A stretch of 64,000 bases of DNA from DATFRY01 sp963764695 (lineage in GTDB: Bacteria; Myxococcota_A; Polyangia; Haliangiales; Haliangiaceae), in the NCBI GenBank assembly GCA_963764695.1, contig CAVXTW010000002.1, forward strand, positions 496,001-560,000, written 5' to 3'. The notes under the pieces were generated by a model. It searched no databases and was not told the DNA's origin. It was given only the letters and a program-made list of their open reading frames with translations. Of this stretch, positions 40,354-48,959 are shown one piece after another. A program made the translations under genes and the position numbers. Position 1 is the first letter of the stretch. Each line of letters starts with the position of its first letter.

Positions 40354-40992
40354 GTGGTGCGTCGCTGGAGAGCGCTCGCGGTCGCGATCGCGGCCGCGGC
40401 ATGCGGTGGCGAGCGCGCGGCCGAGCCGCGCCCGGACGCGCCCCGCACCGGCGACGCGGTCGAGGTGCCCGCCTCCGCGCCCGCCTCCGCGCCCGCCGCG
40501 AGCGCCCCGGCCGGTGGGCCGCTCGACGAGGCGAGCGCGCGCCTGCTCATCGCCGGCCTGCTGCGCGCGGCCGGGCTGCGCGTGGTGGCCGACGTGCCAC
40601 TGGGCGCCGGCGGCGTCGAGGTGACGCTGGACGGCTTCGATCCGGCGCGCCGCATCGGCTACGAGTACGTCGCGGCCGACGAGCGCGGCGCCGACCTCGA
40701 CGACGCCGAGCGCCCGCGCATCGCCGGCATGGCCGGCACGCGTGTCCTCGTGATCGACAGCGGCGACGCCGAGGCGGTGACCGGCGCGGTCGAGCGCTTC
40801 CTCGCCGCCGGCGACGGTGCCTCCGCCGGGGACGAAAACACAGAATCGCGCAGACACGACGGACGCGCAGATCGAGCGCCTGCCGGGACCATCGGGCGGC
40901 TGACGGGCGGTTGCCGGCGGGGTGCGGGCGGCGCAGTTCGTGCACTTCACGTCGCCACGGGGCGCCCCGGGAAGGGCGCCGCCCGCCGGTGA
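40354..40992 (+). CDS. Putative lipoprotein, short
   Basis: 212 aa from the GTG at 40354. Signal with AAAAC lipobox-like end, then a Pro/Ala-rich linker, then a compact region about residues 55-145: LLIAGLLRAAGLRVVADVPLGAGGVEVTLDGFDPARRIGYEYVA, TRVLVIDSGDAEAVTGAVERFLAA. The last 60 residues (from about GDGASAGDEN) have an unnatural Arg-rich composition, so the C-terminus may be misread: a late frameshift or a wrong end is possible. The 190 bp to 41180 hold nothing I recognise. Confidence 0.45.
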   Translation: MVRRWRALAVAIAAAACGGERAAEPRPDAPRTGDAVEVPASAPASAPAASAPAGGPLDEASARLLIAGLLRAAGLRVVADVPLGAGGVEVTLDGFDPARRIGYEYVAADERGADLDDAERPRIAGMAGTRVLVIDSGDAEAVTGAVERFLAAGDGASAGDENTESRRHDGRADRAPAGTIGRLTGGCRRGAGGAVRALHVATGRPGKGAARR

Positions 40993-41180
40993 GTATCAGG
41001 AAGAGGAGGTCGGGTGGAGAGGGGTGCGGATGAGCAGTGCGACGCGGTCGGCGGCCAAACCGCTGCCGGCCGCCGCGACGCCGATGCTATCGTGTCGGTG
41101 AGGGCATGCCGTGTGGCGCGCGGGGTTCGCCCCGTCGCCGCGGCCCGGATCTCGACTGGCTTGAACAGGGGGTTGCGTTG

Positions 41181-43007
41181 GTGACCAGAGCGGGGTGGTT
41201 GACAGCGTTGCTGTGCGCGGCGGCGGTGGCCGGCTGCGGGAACGTGAAGAAGGGTGGCGGCGACGGGGATGTGGACGCGGGCACCGACGCGGCGCCGGGC
41301 GACGACACCACCCCGCCGACCGTGACGGCGACCGATCCGGTGCCGCTGGCGGCCAGCGTGGCGGCCGGGGTCGCGATCACCGCGACCTTCTCGGAGGCGA
41401 TGGACGCCGGCAGCCTCGACGACACCTTCGTTGTCAGCACCGAGGGTGAGCTGGTGGCCGGTCAGGTGAGCTACGACGGCCTGGTCGCCACCTTCACGCC
41501 GGACTCACCGCTGCCCACCGGCACCACCTACGAGGCGAAGATCGCCGCCGGCGCCACCGACGCGGCCGGCAACCCGCTGGCCGAGGCGCACGCCTGGGCC
41601 TTCACCACCGTGACGACGGCGTGCGTGAAGCCGGGCGGTGGCGACGGCTGCCATCCGACCATCGCGGCGGCCATCACCGCCAGCGCCGCGGGCGACTCGG
41701 TCGCCGTCGCTGCCGGCACCTACGAGCAGAACCTGACCATCGACAAGACCCTGGTGCTGCTGGGCGGCTTCAGCGAGGACTTCGCCACGCGCGACGTGGA
41801 GAACCTCGTGTCGAGCATCGAGCCGGCCACGATGGGCGCCGAGGTGATCCGCATCAACGGCGTGTTCGACAACACGCCCGCGGTCGCGCCGACCATCGAT
41901 GGCTTCACCATCACCGGCGGGCGGTCAACCGACCACGGCGGCGGGGTCCGCGCCAACTCGAGCGACGTCACCCTGCGCGGCAACATCATCATCGACAACC
42001 GCGGCTACTTCCTGGCCGGTGGGATCTACGTGCAGTACGGCACGCCGCGGCTGATCCGCAACCGCATCGAGGACAACACGGTCGAGGGCGGCACCAACAG
42101 CTCGGGCGGCGGCGTCGTCCTCGAGCTCACGACCAACGCCACCATGGTCGACAACCTCGTCGTCGGCAACGAGGCCCCCGAGGACCTCGACTCCGGCGGC
42201 GGCATCGCCGTCCAGAGCAGCACCGGGGTCACCCTGGTCAACAACCGGATCGAGGGGAACCGGGCCGGCGGGCTCAACCTCACCGCCGTCGGCGGCGGCA
42301 TCGCCATCTCGAGCTCCGAGGTGCGCATCGTCGGCGGCGTCATCGCCGGCAACGAGCTGGGGACGAACGGCTCCGGCGCGGGCCTGTACGCGTTCAACAG
42401 CAAGGTCGTGCTCGAGGGCGTGCTCATCTCCGACAACGCGGCCGGCATGGCGACCGGCTTCGCCAGCGGCCTGATGGTCGAGGCAGGGGCGACTCCGGCA
42501 GTCCCGCCGTCGCTGGTCCTGGCCAGCTCGGTGGTGGCGGGCAACCGCAACGGCGACGCCGGGGTGGCGATCGGCCTGGACGTCCCGTCGGCCATCATCA
42601 ACTGCACCATCGCGGACAACCCGAACATCGGCGTCCGCACCGAGTCGGCCCTCACCCTGGCCAACACGATCGTGCTGAGCGAGCCGGTGGGCGTGGAGGT
42701 GGTCGGCGGCGTGCCGGTGGTGGCGGCCAACAACGACTTCTTCGACGTCGACACGACAGCGGTCGGCTTCAGCCTCGACGCCAGCAACCTGGCAGTCGAC
42801 CCGGGCCTCGACGAGTCGTTCCACCTGACCGAGTCGTCGCCGCTGCTCGACGTGGCCGCCGGCGGTCCGTTCACCCAGGCCGGCTCCGCGGCCACGATCG
42901 CGCTGCCCGCGATCGACATCGACGGCGAGCCGCGCGCCATGGTCGGTCCGAGCGACGCGAGCCGCGCCGACATCGGCGCCGACGAGAGGACCGGCCCGGC
43001 CAAGTAG
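41181..43007 (+). CDS. Lipoprotein with Ig-like and parallel beta-helix domains
   Basis: 608 aa from GTG 41181, AGGGGG upstream. Lipobox VAGC, then a Big_5-like Ig domain (PPTVTATDPVPLAASVAAGVAITATFSEAMDAGSL, YEAKIAAGATDAAGNPLA). A large beta-helix follows: repeated hydrophobic-turn units such as VTLRGNIIIDNRG, PRLIRNRIEDNTV, VTLVNNRIEGNRA, VVLEGVLISDNAA, with the HGGGVRANSS and GGGI turns. The fold is like pectate-lyase/adhesin helices. Anchored in the outer membrane; adhesion or carbohydrate binding is likely, catalysis unproven. Confidence 0.88.
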   Translation: MTRAGWLTALLCAAAVAGCGNVKKGGGDGDVDAGTDAAPGDDTTPPTVTATDPVPLAASVAAGVAITATFSEAMDAGSLDDTFVVSTEGELVAGQVSYDGLVATFTPDSPLPTGTTYEAKIAAGATDAAGNPLAEAHAWAFTTVTTACVKPGGGDGCHPTIAAAITASAAGDSVAVAAGTYEQNLTIDKTLVLLGGFSEDFATRDVENLVSSIEPATMGAEVIRINGVFDNTPAVAPTIDGFTITGGRSTDHGGGVRANSSDVTLRGNIIIDNRGYFLAGGIYVQYGTPRLIRNRIEDNTVEGGTNSSGGGVVLELTTNATMVDNLVVGNEAPEDLDSGGGIAVQSSTGVTLVNNRIEGNRAGGLNLTAVGGGIAISSSEVRIVGGVIAGNELGTNGSGAGLYAFNSKVVLEGVLISDNAAGMATGFASGLMVEAGATPAVPPSLVLASSVVAGNRNGDAGVAIGLDVPSAIINCTIADNPNIGVRTESALTLANTIVLSEPVGVEVVGGVPVVAANNDFFDVDTTAVGFSLDASNLAVDPGLDESFHLTESSPLLDVAAGGPFTQAGSAATIALPAIDIDGEPRAMVGPSDASRADIGADERTGPAK

Positions 43008-43063
43008 GGCGACAGGCGGCGCCGGGTTAGGCTCGGCCGGTGCCGTTTCGTGCTCGTCTCTCG

Positions 43064-44005
43064 ATGCGTCTCCTGTGGGCGCGCGCGCCCGTCGTGCTGG
43101 CCGCGCTGGTCGCCGCATCCGGGGTCGCCTGCGCGCGCCATCTCCCGCCCGAGCGGCCGGCCGCGGCGCTGTATCGCGATCTCGAGCGCGTGGTCACGCT
43201 GACCGAGGCGACCGGCTGGCACATCGATCGGATCGAGATCGACAAGCTGCAATCGGATACGCTGGAGTCGGCGTGCCGGGTGCCGGCGGAGGATCGCGCG
43301 CGGCTGCTGGCGTGGCTCGACCGGGAGATCGCGCGGGCGGGCGGTCCGGTCGAGCGGGCTTATCGGGCGCGCGGCGGTGACCTGGACGAGGTCGACCGCC
43401 TGCTCACGCTCACGCGCATCCGCATGGTCCTGGCCAGGGCGGTGGCGACCGCGGCGGACGACTGCCCGTTCTGGATCCGGCCGTCGACCGAGTTCGCGGG
43501 CCGGCAGATCTCCGACGACCGCTGGCAGCTGCACGCCAGCGGCGGCGGCAAGCTGATGGTGGCCCGCACCGGCGGCGACAGCGACCTGCGCTTCGGCGGA
43601 GCCGGTCGCCTCCTGCTCGGCCGCGGCTTCGGCTCGCGCAGCGCCATCTACAGCGGCCTCGAGCTGGGCGGTCGCGGCAACTTCCCGCGCGACGACGAGG
43701 GCGCCCGCACCGGTCTGGTCCTCGGCCTCGACGTGGTGGCGCCGGTCGTCTATCGCCACACGCTGGTCAACTCGTACGTCGAGATGGAGGCCGGCTGGCT
43801 CGGCACCGTCACCGAGGGCGAGGACGGCCTCGATCAGGGCATCCACATCGGCGCGGCGTTCGGCGCCCGCGCCGGCCGCGCCCGCTGGGTCTTCCCCGGC
43901 GGCGCGCTCGGCATCAGCCTGGAGCGGACGTTTCCCTCCGACGGCCCGGCCGTCTACCTGTTCAAGATCGGCTTCCGCGCCGCCCTCGATCTGGATCTGA
44001 ACTAG
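43064..44005 (+). CDS. Outer-membrane beta-barrel-like protein
   Basis: 313 aa from the ATG at 43064; a GTG at 43040 is possible. A lipobox-like signal end (SGVAC) precedes a helical region (YRDLERVVTLTEATGWHIDRIEIDKL, LLAWLDREIARAG). The second half alternates small and aromatic residues in strands (SGGGKLMVARTGGDSDLRFGGAGRLLLGRG, IYSGLELGGRG, VVYRHTLVNSYVEMEAGW, IGFRAALDLDLN), like an eight-strand-size barrel. No named family recognised. Ends 4 bp into the convergent gene at 44002. Confidence 0.6.
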   Translation: MRLLWARAPVVLAALVAASGVACARHLPPERPAAALYRDLERVVTLTEATGWHIDRIEIDKLQSDTLESACRVPAEDRARLLAWLDREIARAGGPVERAYRARGGDLDEVDRLLTLTRIRMVLARAVATAADDCPFWIRPSTEFAGRQISDDRWQLHASGGGKLMVARTGGDSDLRFGGAGRLLLGRGFGSRSAIYSGLELGGRGNFPRDDEGARTGLVLGLDVVAPVVYRHTLVNSYVEMEAGWLGTVTEGEDGLDQGIHIGAAFGARAGRARWVFPGGALGISLERTFPSDGPAVYLFKIGFRAALDLDLN

Positions 44006-45246
44006 TTGAGCCAGAGGAGGTAGCGCAGCTTGCGGCCGAACGATTCGTCGCCGCGGTCGATCTCGCTGCGCATGCGGGCCAGGCGGGCGACGAGCGGCGA
44101 GGCCTTCATGCGGTCAACGTAGTAGACGCCGAAGAAGGCGCGCAGGGCCCGGTCGATGCTTTCCGGGTTGTCGTCGTCGAGGCCGTCGAGCACCGACAGA
44201 TCGATGACGATGTCGCGGGGTTCGGCGAACATGCGGCCGATGGCGAGGAAGCCGGGCCGGATGCGCCAGTCGGCGCGCGCGGTGCGGACGATCTCGGCCA
44301 TGTCGAGGCCCTCCTCGCCGAGCAGGAGGCGGCGCACGTCGTCGATGACCGCGTCCCAGGTGTCGTAGAGCGCGCCGTCAACCGGCAGCGGCAGCGGGTG
44401 GTCCTTCTGGCGCGGGCTGGGCACCCACTCGCGCTCGTCGTCCGACTCGGCAAGGTAGGCCTCGCGCGATCGATCGGCGTGGTCGAGCCCGTCGAGGGCG
44501 AGGTCGCGGGCGCGGCGAACCCGCGCCGCATCGTCGAGCGGGAAGCGGATGACCTTGAGCCGGCCGGCGAACGCGTCCCCGAAGCGCGAGAGCTCGCTCC
44601 AGCGATAGGCCGCCACCAGGTTCATGCCGGCTCGCTGGAACGCGATCATCGCGCGTGCCCAGTGCACGTCGCCGATGTCGAAGCGAAAGGTCGGCTTGCG
44701 ACGCGGATCGCCCTCCGGGATCTCGCTGCCGTCGGCGTTGAGCTCGACCTGCAGCAGGAGGTCATCGCCGTCGTCGAGGCGGCCGTTGCCGTTCCAGTCC
44801 TCGCGCCAGCAGGCCACGCACAGCTCCAGCTCGAAGGCCGGATCCGCCGCCGCGATGGCCAGATCGCGGTCGACCTCGGCCAGCGCCGTGTCCGCGCGGA
44901 TCAGCGCGGCGCGCAGGGCCGTGTCCTCCAGCGTCGGGGTCGGCCCGTCGAGCCCGGACCCGACCGCGACCGCGTCACGCCGCAGCCGCTCCATGGCGGC
45001 GCGGTAGCGCGAGATGGCGCGCACCGCGGCGGCCACCGAGTTGCCCGGATCCCCGGCCAGCGTCTGCTCGGCCGCGCGTTTCGACTCGTCGAAGCGACCC
45101 TCCCGCAACGCCGTGACCGCAGGCGCAGCAGCCTCGCGCCGGGCCGGCGTCGAGCTGGCAGGCGATGAGCCGGAGCAGCCCGCGGCGAGGACGATCGTCA
45201 GGGCGAGCCCGCGAAGGACGGCGAGCGACGTGACCGGAGTCGACAT
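44002..45246 (-). CDS. Lipoprotein of unknown family
   Basis: 414 aa from ATG 45246. Lipobox LAAGC. The mature part has an EF-hand-like Asp-rich loop (DWNGNGRLDDGDDLLL), a TPR-like helical part with REGRFDESKRAAEQTLAGDPG early, and ends with RKLRYLLWLN. Two cysteines (ELELCVACWRED) lie beside the Asp loop, so a metal or disulfide site is plausible. No homologue recognised. A TGGACAC box like that of the dispersed repeat lies 20-25 bp upstream. Confidence 0.6.
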   Translation of the reverse strand: MSTPVTSLAVLRGLALTIVLAAGCSGSSPASSTPARREAAAPAVTALREGRFDESKRAAEQTLAGDPGNSVAAAVRAISRYRAAMERLRRDAVAVGSGLDGPTPTLEDTALRAALIRADTALAEVDRDLAIAAADPAFELELCVACWREDWNGNGRLDDGDDLLLQVELNADGSEIPEGDPRRKPTFRFDIGDVHWARAMIAFQRAGMNLVAAYRWSELSRFGDAFAGRLKVIRFPLDDAARVRRARDLALDGLDHADRSREAYLAESDDEREWVPSPRQKDHPLPLPVDGALYDTWDAVIDDVRRLLLGEEGLDMAEIVRTARADWRIRPGFLAIGRMFAEPRDIVIDLSVLDGLDDDNPESIDRALRAFFGVYYVDRMKASPLVARLARMRSEIDRGDESFGRKLRYLLWLN

Positions 45247-45341
45247 GCAACGGAGGTAGCACGCCGGATGTGTCCAGCGGACCGCGTGCCGCGCTTTTCC
45301 GCGCGCAGTCCATTTCGCGCCCTGCGTCGGGCGTTGCACCG

Positions 45342-46049
45342 TCACAGCCGGGTTGCGGCCTGGAACAGCCGGGCCTGCCGGCGCGACATCTCGATCTTGA
45401 GGCCGCCGGTGAGCTCGACCAGATAGCCGTCGTTGGGCCACGGGGCCAGCGACACGATGCAGCTCAGGTTGATGATCTGGCGGCGGTTGGCGCGGAAGAA
45501 CAGCACCGGGTCGAGGCGGTCGGCGATCGCCTGGAGCGAGCGGGGCAGGAGCGGGCGGTGGCCGGCGAAGTGCAGGCGGACGTAGTTGCCCTCCGACTCG
45601 ATGAGCACGATCTCCTCGATCGCGACGAACCAGCAGCGCTCGCCGTCGCGAACGAAGATGCGCTGGCCGCGGCCCAGCTGGCGCGGCTCGGTGGCGGGCG
45701 CGGTCCTGGCCGCGGCGCGGGCCACTGCCGCGGCCAGGCGCTCCGGCGCGATCGGCTTGACCAGGTAGTCGAGCGCGTTGACCTCGAACGCCTGCAGCGC
45801 GTAGTGGTCGAACGCGGTGGTGAAGATGACCGCGGGCGCCTCGTCGAGTCGATCGAGCACGTCGAAGCCGTCGCCGTCCGGCATCTGCACGTCGAGGAAG
45901 ACAAGGTCGGGGCGCAGGCTGGTGATCTGATCGACCGCGTCGCCGACGTTGCGCGCCTCGCCGACGACCTCGACGCCGTCGACCAGCTCGAGCATGCGGC
46001 GCAGCTCGTTGCGCGCCAGCCGCTCGTCGTCGACAAGGAGCGCCCTCAC
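45342..46049 (-). CDS. LytTR-type response regulator
   Basis: 235 aa from a GTG that overlaps the sensor stop (GTGA at 46046-46049). Receiver domain with phosphoacceptor Asp in LVFLDVQMPDGDGFDVL, DDE near the start, and the Lys of VKPIAPER. C-terminal LytTR DNA-binding domain: IFVRDGERCWFVAIEEIVLIESEGNYVRLHFAGHRPLLPRSLQAIADRLDP. These bind direct repeats of the form TACCGTTAAG-like in other species; no such repeat was searched here. Partner of the LytS-like kinase at 46046. Confidence 0.95.
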   Translation of the reverse strand: MRALLVDDERLARNELRRMLELVDGVEVVGEARNVGDAVDQITSLRPDLVFLDVQMPDGDGFDVLDRLDEAPAVIFTTAFDHYALQAFEVNALDYLVKPIAPERLAAAVARAAARTAPATEPRQLGRGQRIFVRDGERCWFVAIEEIVLIESEGNYVRLHFAGHRPLLPRSLQAIADRLDPVLFFRANRRQIINLSCIVSLAPWPNDGYLVELTGGLKIEMSRRQARLFQAATRL

Positions 46050-47140
46050 GCGGCGCCTCCGGACACCGGGACCGACAGCTCGGCGACCACCGACCCGCCG
46101 TCGTCTGACTCCTCGCGCAGCGCGAGGCTGGCGCGCTCGCCGTACAGGAGGCGCAGGCGCTCGCGCGCGTTGCTCAGGCCCACCCGGGTCGAGCCGTTGC
46201 GCGGCACGATGCGGCCGCTGCTGACCACCGAGACGCGCAGGGTCGCGCCGTCGATGCGCGACTCGACGCGGATGACGCCCCCGTCGGGCAGGCGCTCGAT
46301 GCCGTGCTTGACCCCGTTCTCGACCAGGAGCTGCACCAGCATGGTCGGGATCGGCACCGAGCGCGTCTCCGGCGCGATGTCGATGTGGCAGGTCAGGCGC
46401 TCGTCGAGCCGCACACCCTCGAGCGAGAGATAAGTCCTGACCATGTCCATCTCGGTCTCGAGCGGCACCGTGGCCACGCGGCCGGCCTGCATCGAGTAGC
46501 GCATCAGGTTCGACAGCTCGGTCACGGTCGTCTGGGCCACGGCCGGATCCTCGACGATGAGCGCGCGCACGCTGTTGAGGCAGTTGAACAGGAAATGCGG
46601 GTTGAGCTGCGACATCAGGCCGTGCAGCTGCGCCTCGGTGACCGAGACTTGTAGATGCAGCTTGTCCAGCTCGGCCTGCCGCCAGCGCTCGAAGTAGTGC
46701 GCGCCGAAGTAGAAGACGCTCCAGATGAAGACGATCCACGTCCATCCCGCGACCGCGGGCGGAGCCCACACAGCGACCGGAGAGACGCGGTCACCCAGCA
46801 CCATCATCCACACCGGCAGCACCGAGAACGGGATGAGGACGCCGACCACGACGCTGGCCACCGCCACGCGCGGCAACAGCTTGACCGGGCCGAGCGACGC
46901 CCAGCCGCGGCGGCGGATGAAGCCGCGGTAGACGTGTGTCCACACGATGGCGAGCGCGCAGCCGGCGCTGTAGGTGATGGCCAGCTCCCACCATCTTGGC
47001 CCGCCGCCGCCGCGCAGGAAGACGAAGAGCAGCGCGACCGCAGCGGCCGCGAACCAGCCGCCTACCTGACAGCCCCAGTAGATCAGCTGTCGCCTGTCTG
47101 CCGCCACGCTCGCGTCCGCCGTCGCCGGAGCACTATACAT
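46046..47140 (-). CDS. LytS-type sensor histidine kinase
   Basis: 364 aa. Four hydrophobic segments in the first 160 residues, then the His_kinase core: MSQLNPHFLFNCLNSVRALI (phospho-acceptor His in NPHFLFN) and an HATPase_c-type end (VQLLVENGVKHGIERLPDGG, STRVGLSNARERLRLLYG). Overlaps the response regulator by 4 bp, so the pair is translated together. The signal is unknown. In LytS/LytTR systems the targets often include envelope or biofilm genes; here the neighbours are lipoproteins and a surface hydrolase. Confidence 0.95.
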   Translation of the reverse strand: MYSAPATADASVAADRRQLIYWGCQVGGWFAAAAVALLFVFLRGGGGPRWWELAITYSAGCALAIVWTHVYRGFIRRRGWASLGPVKLLPRVAVASVVVGVLIPFSVLPVWMMVLGDRVSPVAVWAPPAVAGWTWIVFIWSVFYFGAHYFERWRQAELDKLHLQVSVTEAQLHGLMSQLNPHFLFNCLNSVRALIVEDPAVAQTTVTELSNLMRYSMQAGRVATVPLETEMDMVRTYLSLEGVRLDERLTCHIDIAPETRSVPIPTMLVQLLVENGVKHGIERLPDGGVIRVESRIDGATLRVSVVSSGRIVPRNGSTRVGLSNARERLRLLYGERASLALREESDDGGSVVAELSVPVSGGAA

Positions 47141-47157
47141 CGGCGGTCAGCACCCGG

Positions 47158-48159
47158 TCAGCCCTCGCCGCGATCGCGGGTCACGCCGGCCGGATCGGCC
47201 AGGAATGCGTCGAGCTGGGCGAGGAACCAGGCCTGGTCGTCGTACATGATGAAGTGGCGCGCGGTGTCGGTGATGGCGAGCCGCATGTGCGGCAGCGCGG
47301 CGTACTGGGTCGCGAACGTGCGCACGGCGACCTTCCGGGGGTTGGCGGCGTCGGCGGCCTCGAGCTGCTGGCGCAAGCCGATCCACGACCCGAGCACCAG
47401 CGTCGGCGAATCGATGCGGGCCAGATCGGCGCGCAGGTCGGTGCCCATCATCTCGACGATCGCGCGCGACACGGTCTTGCCGTCCGAGGCCACGCCCCAC
47501 TCGATGATGCGCTCGAGGTGCGCCGGCGACGCGACCATGCTGCGCGTCCACAGGCCGGAGCGCGCCGTGGCCTCGTACTGCGCCTGGGTCTGCGCCTCGA
47601 GCTGGGCGCGCATGCCGTCGATCATCGGCTTCGCCTTGTCAACCGAGTCGACCTGGAAGGCGGCGCCGGCGAAGAACGGCAGCGAGTCGACGATCACCAG
47701 CGGGCCGATCCGTTCGGGATGGCGGGCCGCGAGGTCGAGCGCGAGCGCGCCGCCCAGGCTGTGGCCGACGATGATCGGGTGGTCGAGGTGCTGCTCCTCG
47801 ATGTAGCGGGCGATGTCGTCGCGTACCCTGGTCAGGAACGGCCCCGACACCGGAGGCACGCCGGCGAAGCCGGCCAGGGTCAGCACGTGGCACGCATGAC
47901 GATCGCGCAGGTGCGCGACGGTCGCGTCCCAGGTCTCGCCGGACGAGGCCAGGCCCGGGATGAAGATGATCGGACGCCCGCGGCCGGTGACGGTCACGGC
48001 GAAGGAGCGCGTCTTCGCCGGAGAGGGCTGCGCCGGCGTCGCCTGGACCGGCGCCGGCTCGCCGGTGGCGGCCTCGCCCGCGGCTCCGCATCCGGATGCG
48101 AGGACGGTCAGGAGGAGTACACCCGTGAGCGGTGCATTGGAGTGGATCGGTCTCTTCAT
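47158..48159 (-). CDS. Alpha/beta hydrolase lipoprotein
   Basis: 333 aa from ATG 48159. Lipobox VLASGC and a Pro/Gln linker, then the alpha/beta hydrolase core: IIFIPGLASSGETWD oxyanion region, IIVGHSLGGALALDLAA (nucleophile Ser in GHSLGG), TLVLGSWIGL acidic strand, and DTARHFIMYDD with the catalytic His. Anchored outside or in the outer membrane; esterase or haloperoxidase-like activity is possible, substrate unknown. It follows the LytS gene by 17 bp on the same strand but in a separate unit direction is the same, so co-transcription with 46046-45342 is possible. Confidence 0.88.
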   Translation of the reverse strand: MKRPIHSNAPLTGVLLLTVLASGCGAAGEAATGEPAPVQATPAQPSPAKTRSFAVTVTGRGRPIIFIPGLASSGETWDATVAHLRDRHACHVLTLAGFAGVPPVSGPFLTRVRDDIARYIEEQHLDHPIIVGHSLGGALALDLAARHPERIGPLVIVDSLPFFAGAAFQVDSVDKAKPMIDGMRAQLEAQTQAQYEATARSGLWTRSMVASPAHLERIIEWGVASDGKTVSRAIVEMMGTDLRADLARIDSPTLVLGSWIGLRQQLEAADAANPRKVAVRTFATQYAALPHMRLAITDTARHFIMYDDQAWFLAQLDAFLADPAGVTRDRGEG

Positions 48160-48352
48160 TGTCGCAGTGTGACGACGCCCGCGCGACGACCCGCGAACTA
48201 CATGATGAGCGGCCGGCGGGAGCCGCCGAGCGGCCCGGCGCCGGCGTTCAGCGGTCGCGCGACGCAAAGGGTGCGCTTGTGGGTGCGGCGAGAACCGTCA
48301 TATCGTTGGCCTCGCGCGCGGGGCATTCGCGATGGAGGGTCGCGAGCGCGCG

Positions 48353-48373
48353 TGCGCAGGACTGTCCTGCGCA
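48353..48373. promoter_or_regulatory. 21-bp perfect palindrome upstream of the DGA-repeat gene
   Basis: TGCGCAGGAC, one T, GTCCTGCGCA. GCGCAGGAC occurs again right after it (48370-48378), giving a third half-site. It lies 29 bp before the gene at 48402. A dyad this perfect is typical of a dimer operator; the binding protein is unknown. Confidence 0.55.
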
Positions 48374-48401
48374 GGACCCGAGGGCCACAAAGGGCGGGAG
48401 G

Positions 48402-48956
48402 ATGAAATGCGAACGAGTTGAACTAGTTGCAGTTCTTGCGATCGTGTTTGCGTGCGCGTGCGGCGGCGATGACGACGGCGACGGAGCCGATGGAGCTGAC
48501 GGAGCCGATGGAGCTGACGGAGCCGACGGAGCCGACGACGGCGGTCCCGATGAGACGACCGCGCTGTCGGAGCTGTCAACGGCCGAGGCCACCGAGCTGT
48601 GCGAGTCGCTCAACGTCACGCTCGATGACGCGCTGGACAGCCTGCAGACTGTCACCTGCTATCTGATCAGCCTCTCGGCGGTGGATTGCGAGGCGGCGTT
48701 CGAGGATTGCCTGGTGGACATGCCGGTTGGCCCGGCGCCGATCACGTGCGACTTCACGTCGCCCGCCGAGCTCCCCCCGTGCGCCGCGGACATCACTGTC
48801 GGCGACCTGACCGACTGCTTCGACGCTCTCTTCGACATCTGGGGTGCGCTGGCCGACGAGATCACGTGCGATGGCGTGCCGAAGGACTTCGACGAAGCGG
48901 AGCTCGAGCCGCCCGTCGAGTGCGAGACGCTCCTCGACCTCTGTCCTGACCTGTGA
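48402..48956 (+). CDS. Small lipoprotein with DGA tandem repeat
   Basis: 184 aa from ATG 48402, GGGCGGGAGG upstream. Signal ending in a CAC lipobox-like cysteine, then DDDGDG and six copies of Asp-Gly-Ala, then a domain of about 130 residues with eight or so cysteines (LCESLNVTLDDALDSLQTVTCYLI, DCEAAFEDCLVD, ITCDF, PPCAAD, DCFDAL, ITCDG, ECETLLDLCPDL). The regular Cys spacing suggests several disulfides. No family recognised. It lies behind the 21-bp palindrome at 48353. Confidence 0.65.
   Translation: MKCERVELVAVLAIVFACACGGDDDGDGADGADGADGADGADGADDGGPDETTALSELSTAEATELCESLNVTLDDALDSLQTVTCYLISLSAVDCEAAFEDCLVDMPVGPAPITCDFTSPAELPPCAADITVGDLTDCFDALFDIWGALADEITCDGVPKDFDEAELEPPVECETLLDLCPDL
48480..48533 (+). 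repeat. Six copies of a 9-bp unit (Asp-Gly-Ala)
   Basis: Six in-frame 9-bp units encode DGA. At DNA level there is a higher 18-bp period (first four units) before two simple copies. Unit length keeps the reading frame, so copy-number change lengthens or shortens the linker without breaking the gene. Confidence 0.8.
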
Positions 48957-48959
48957 CGC

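Noticed and set aside
40801..40992. Calling the C-terminus of the lipoprotein at 40354 as frameshifted
   Set aside because: No alternative frame gives a convincing continuation, so I only flag the odd composition and keep the open frame.
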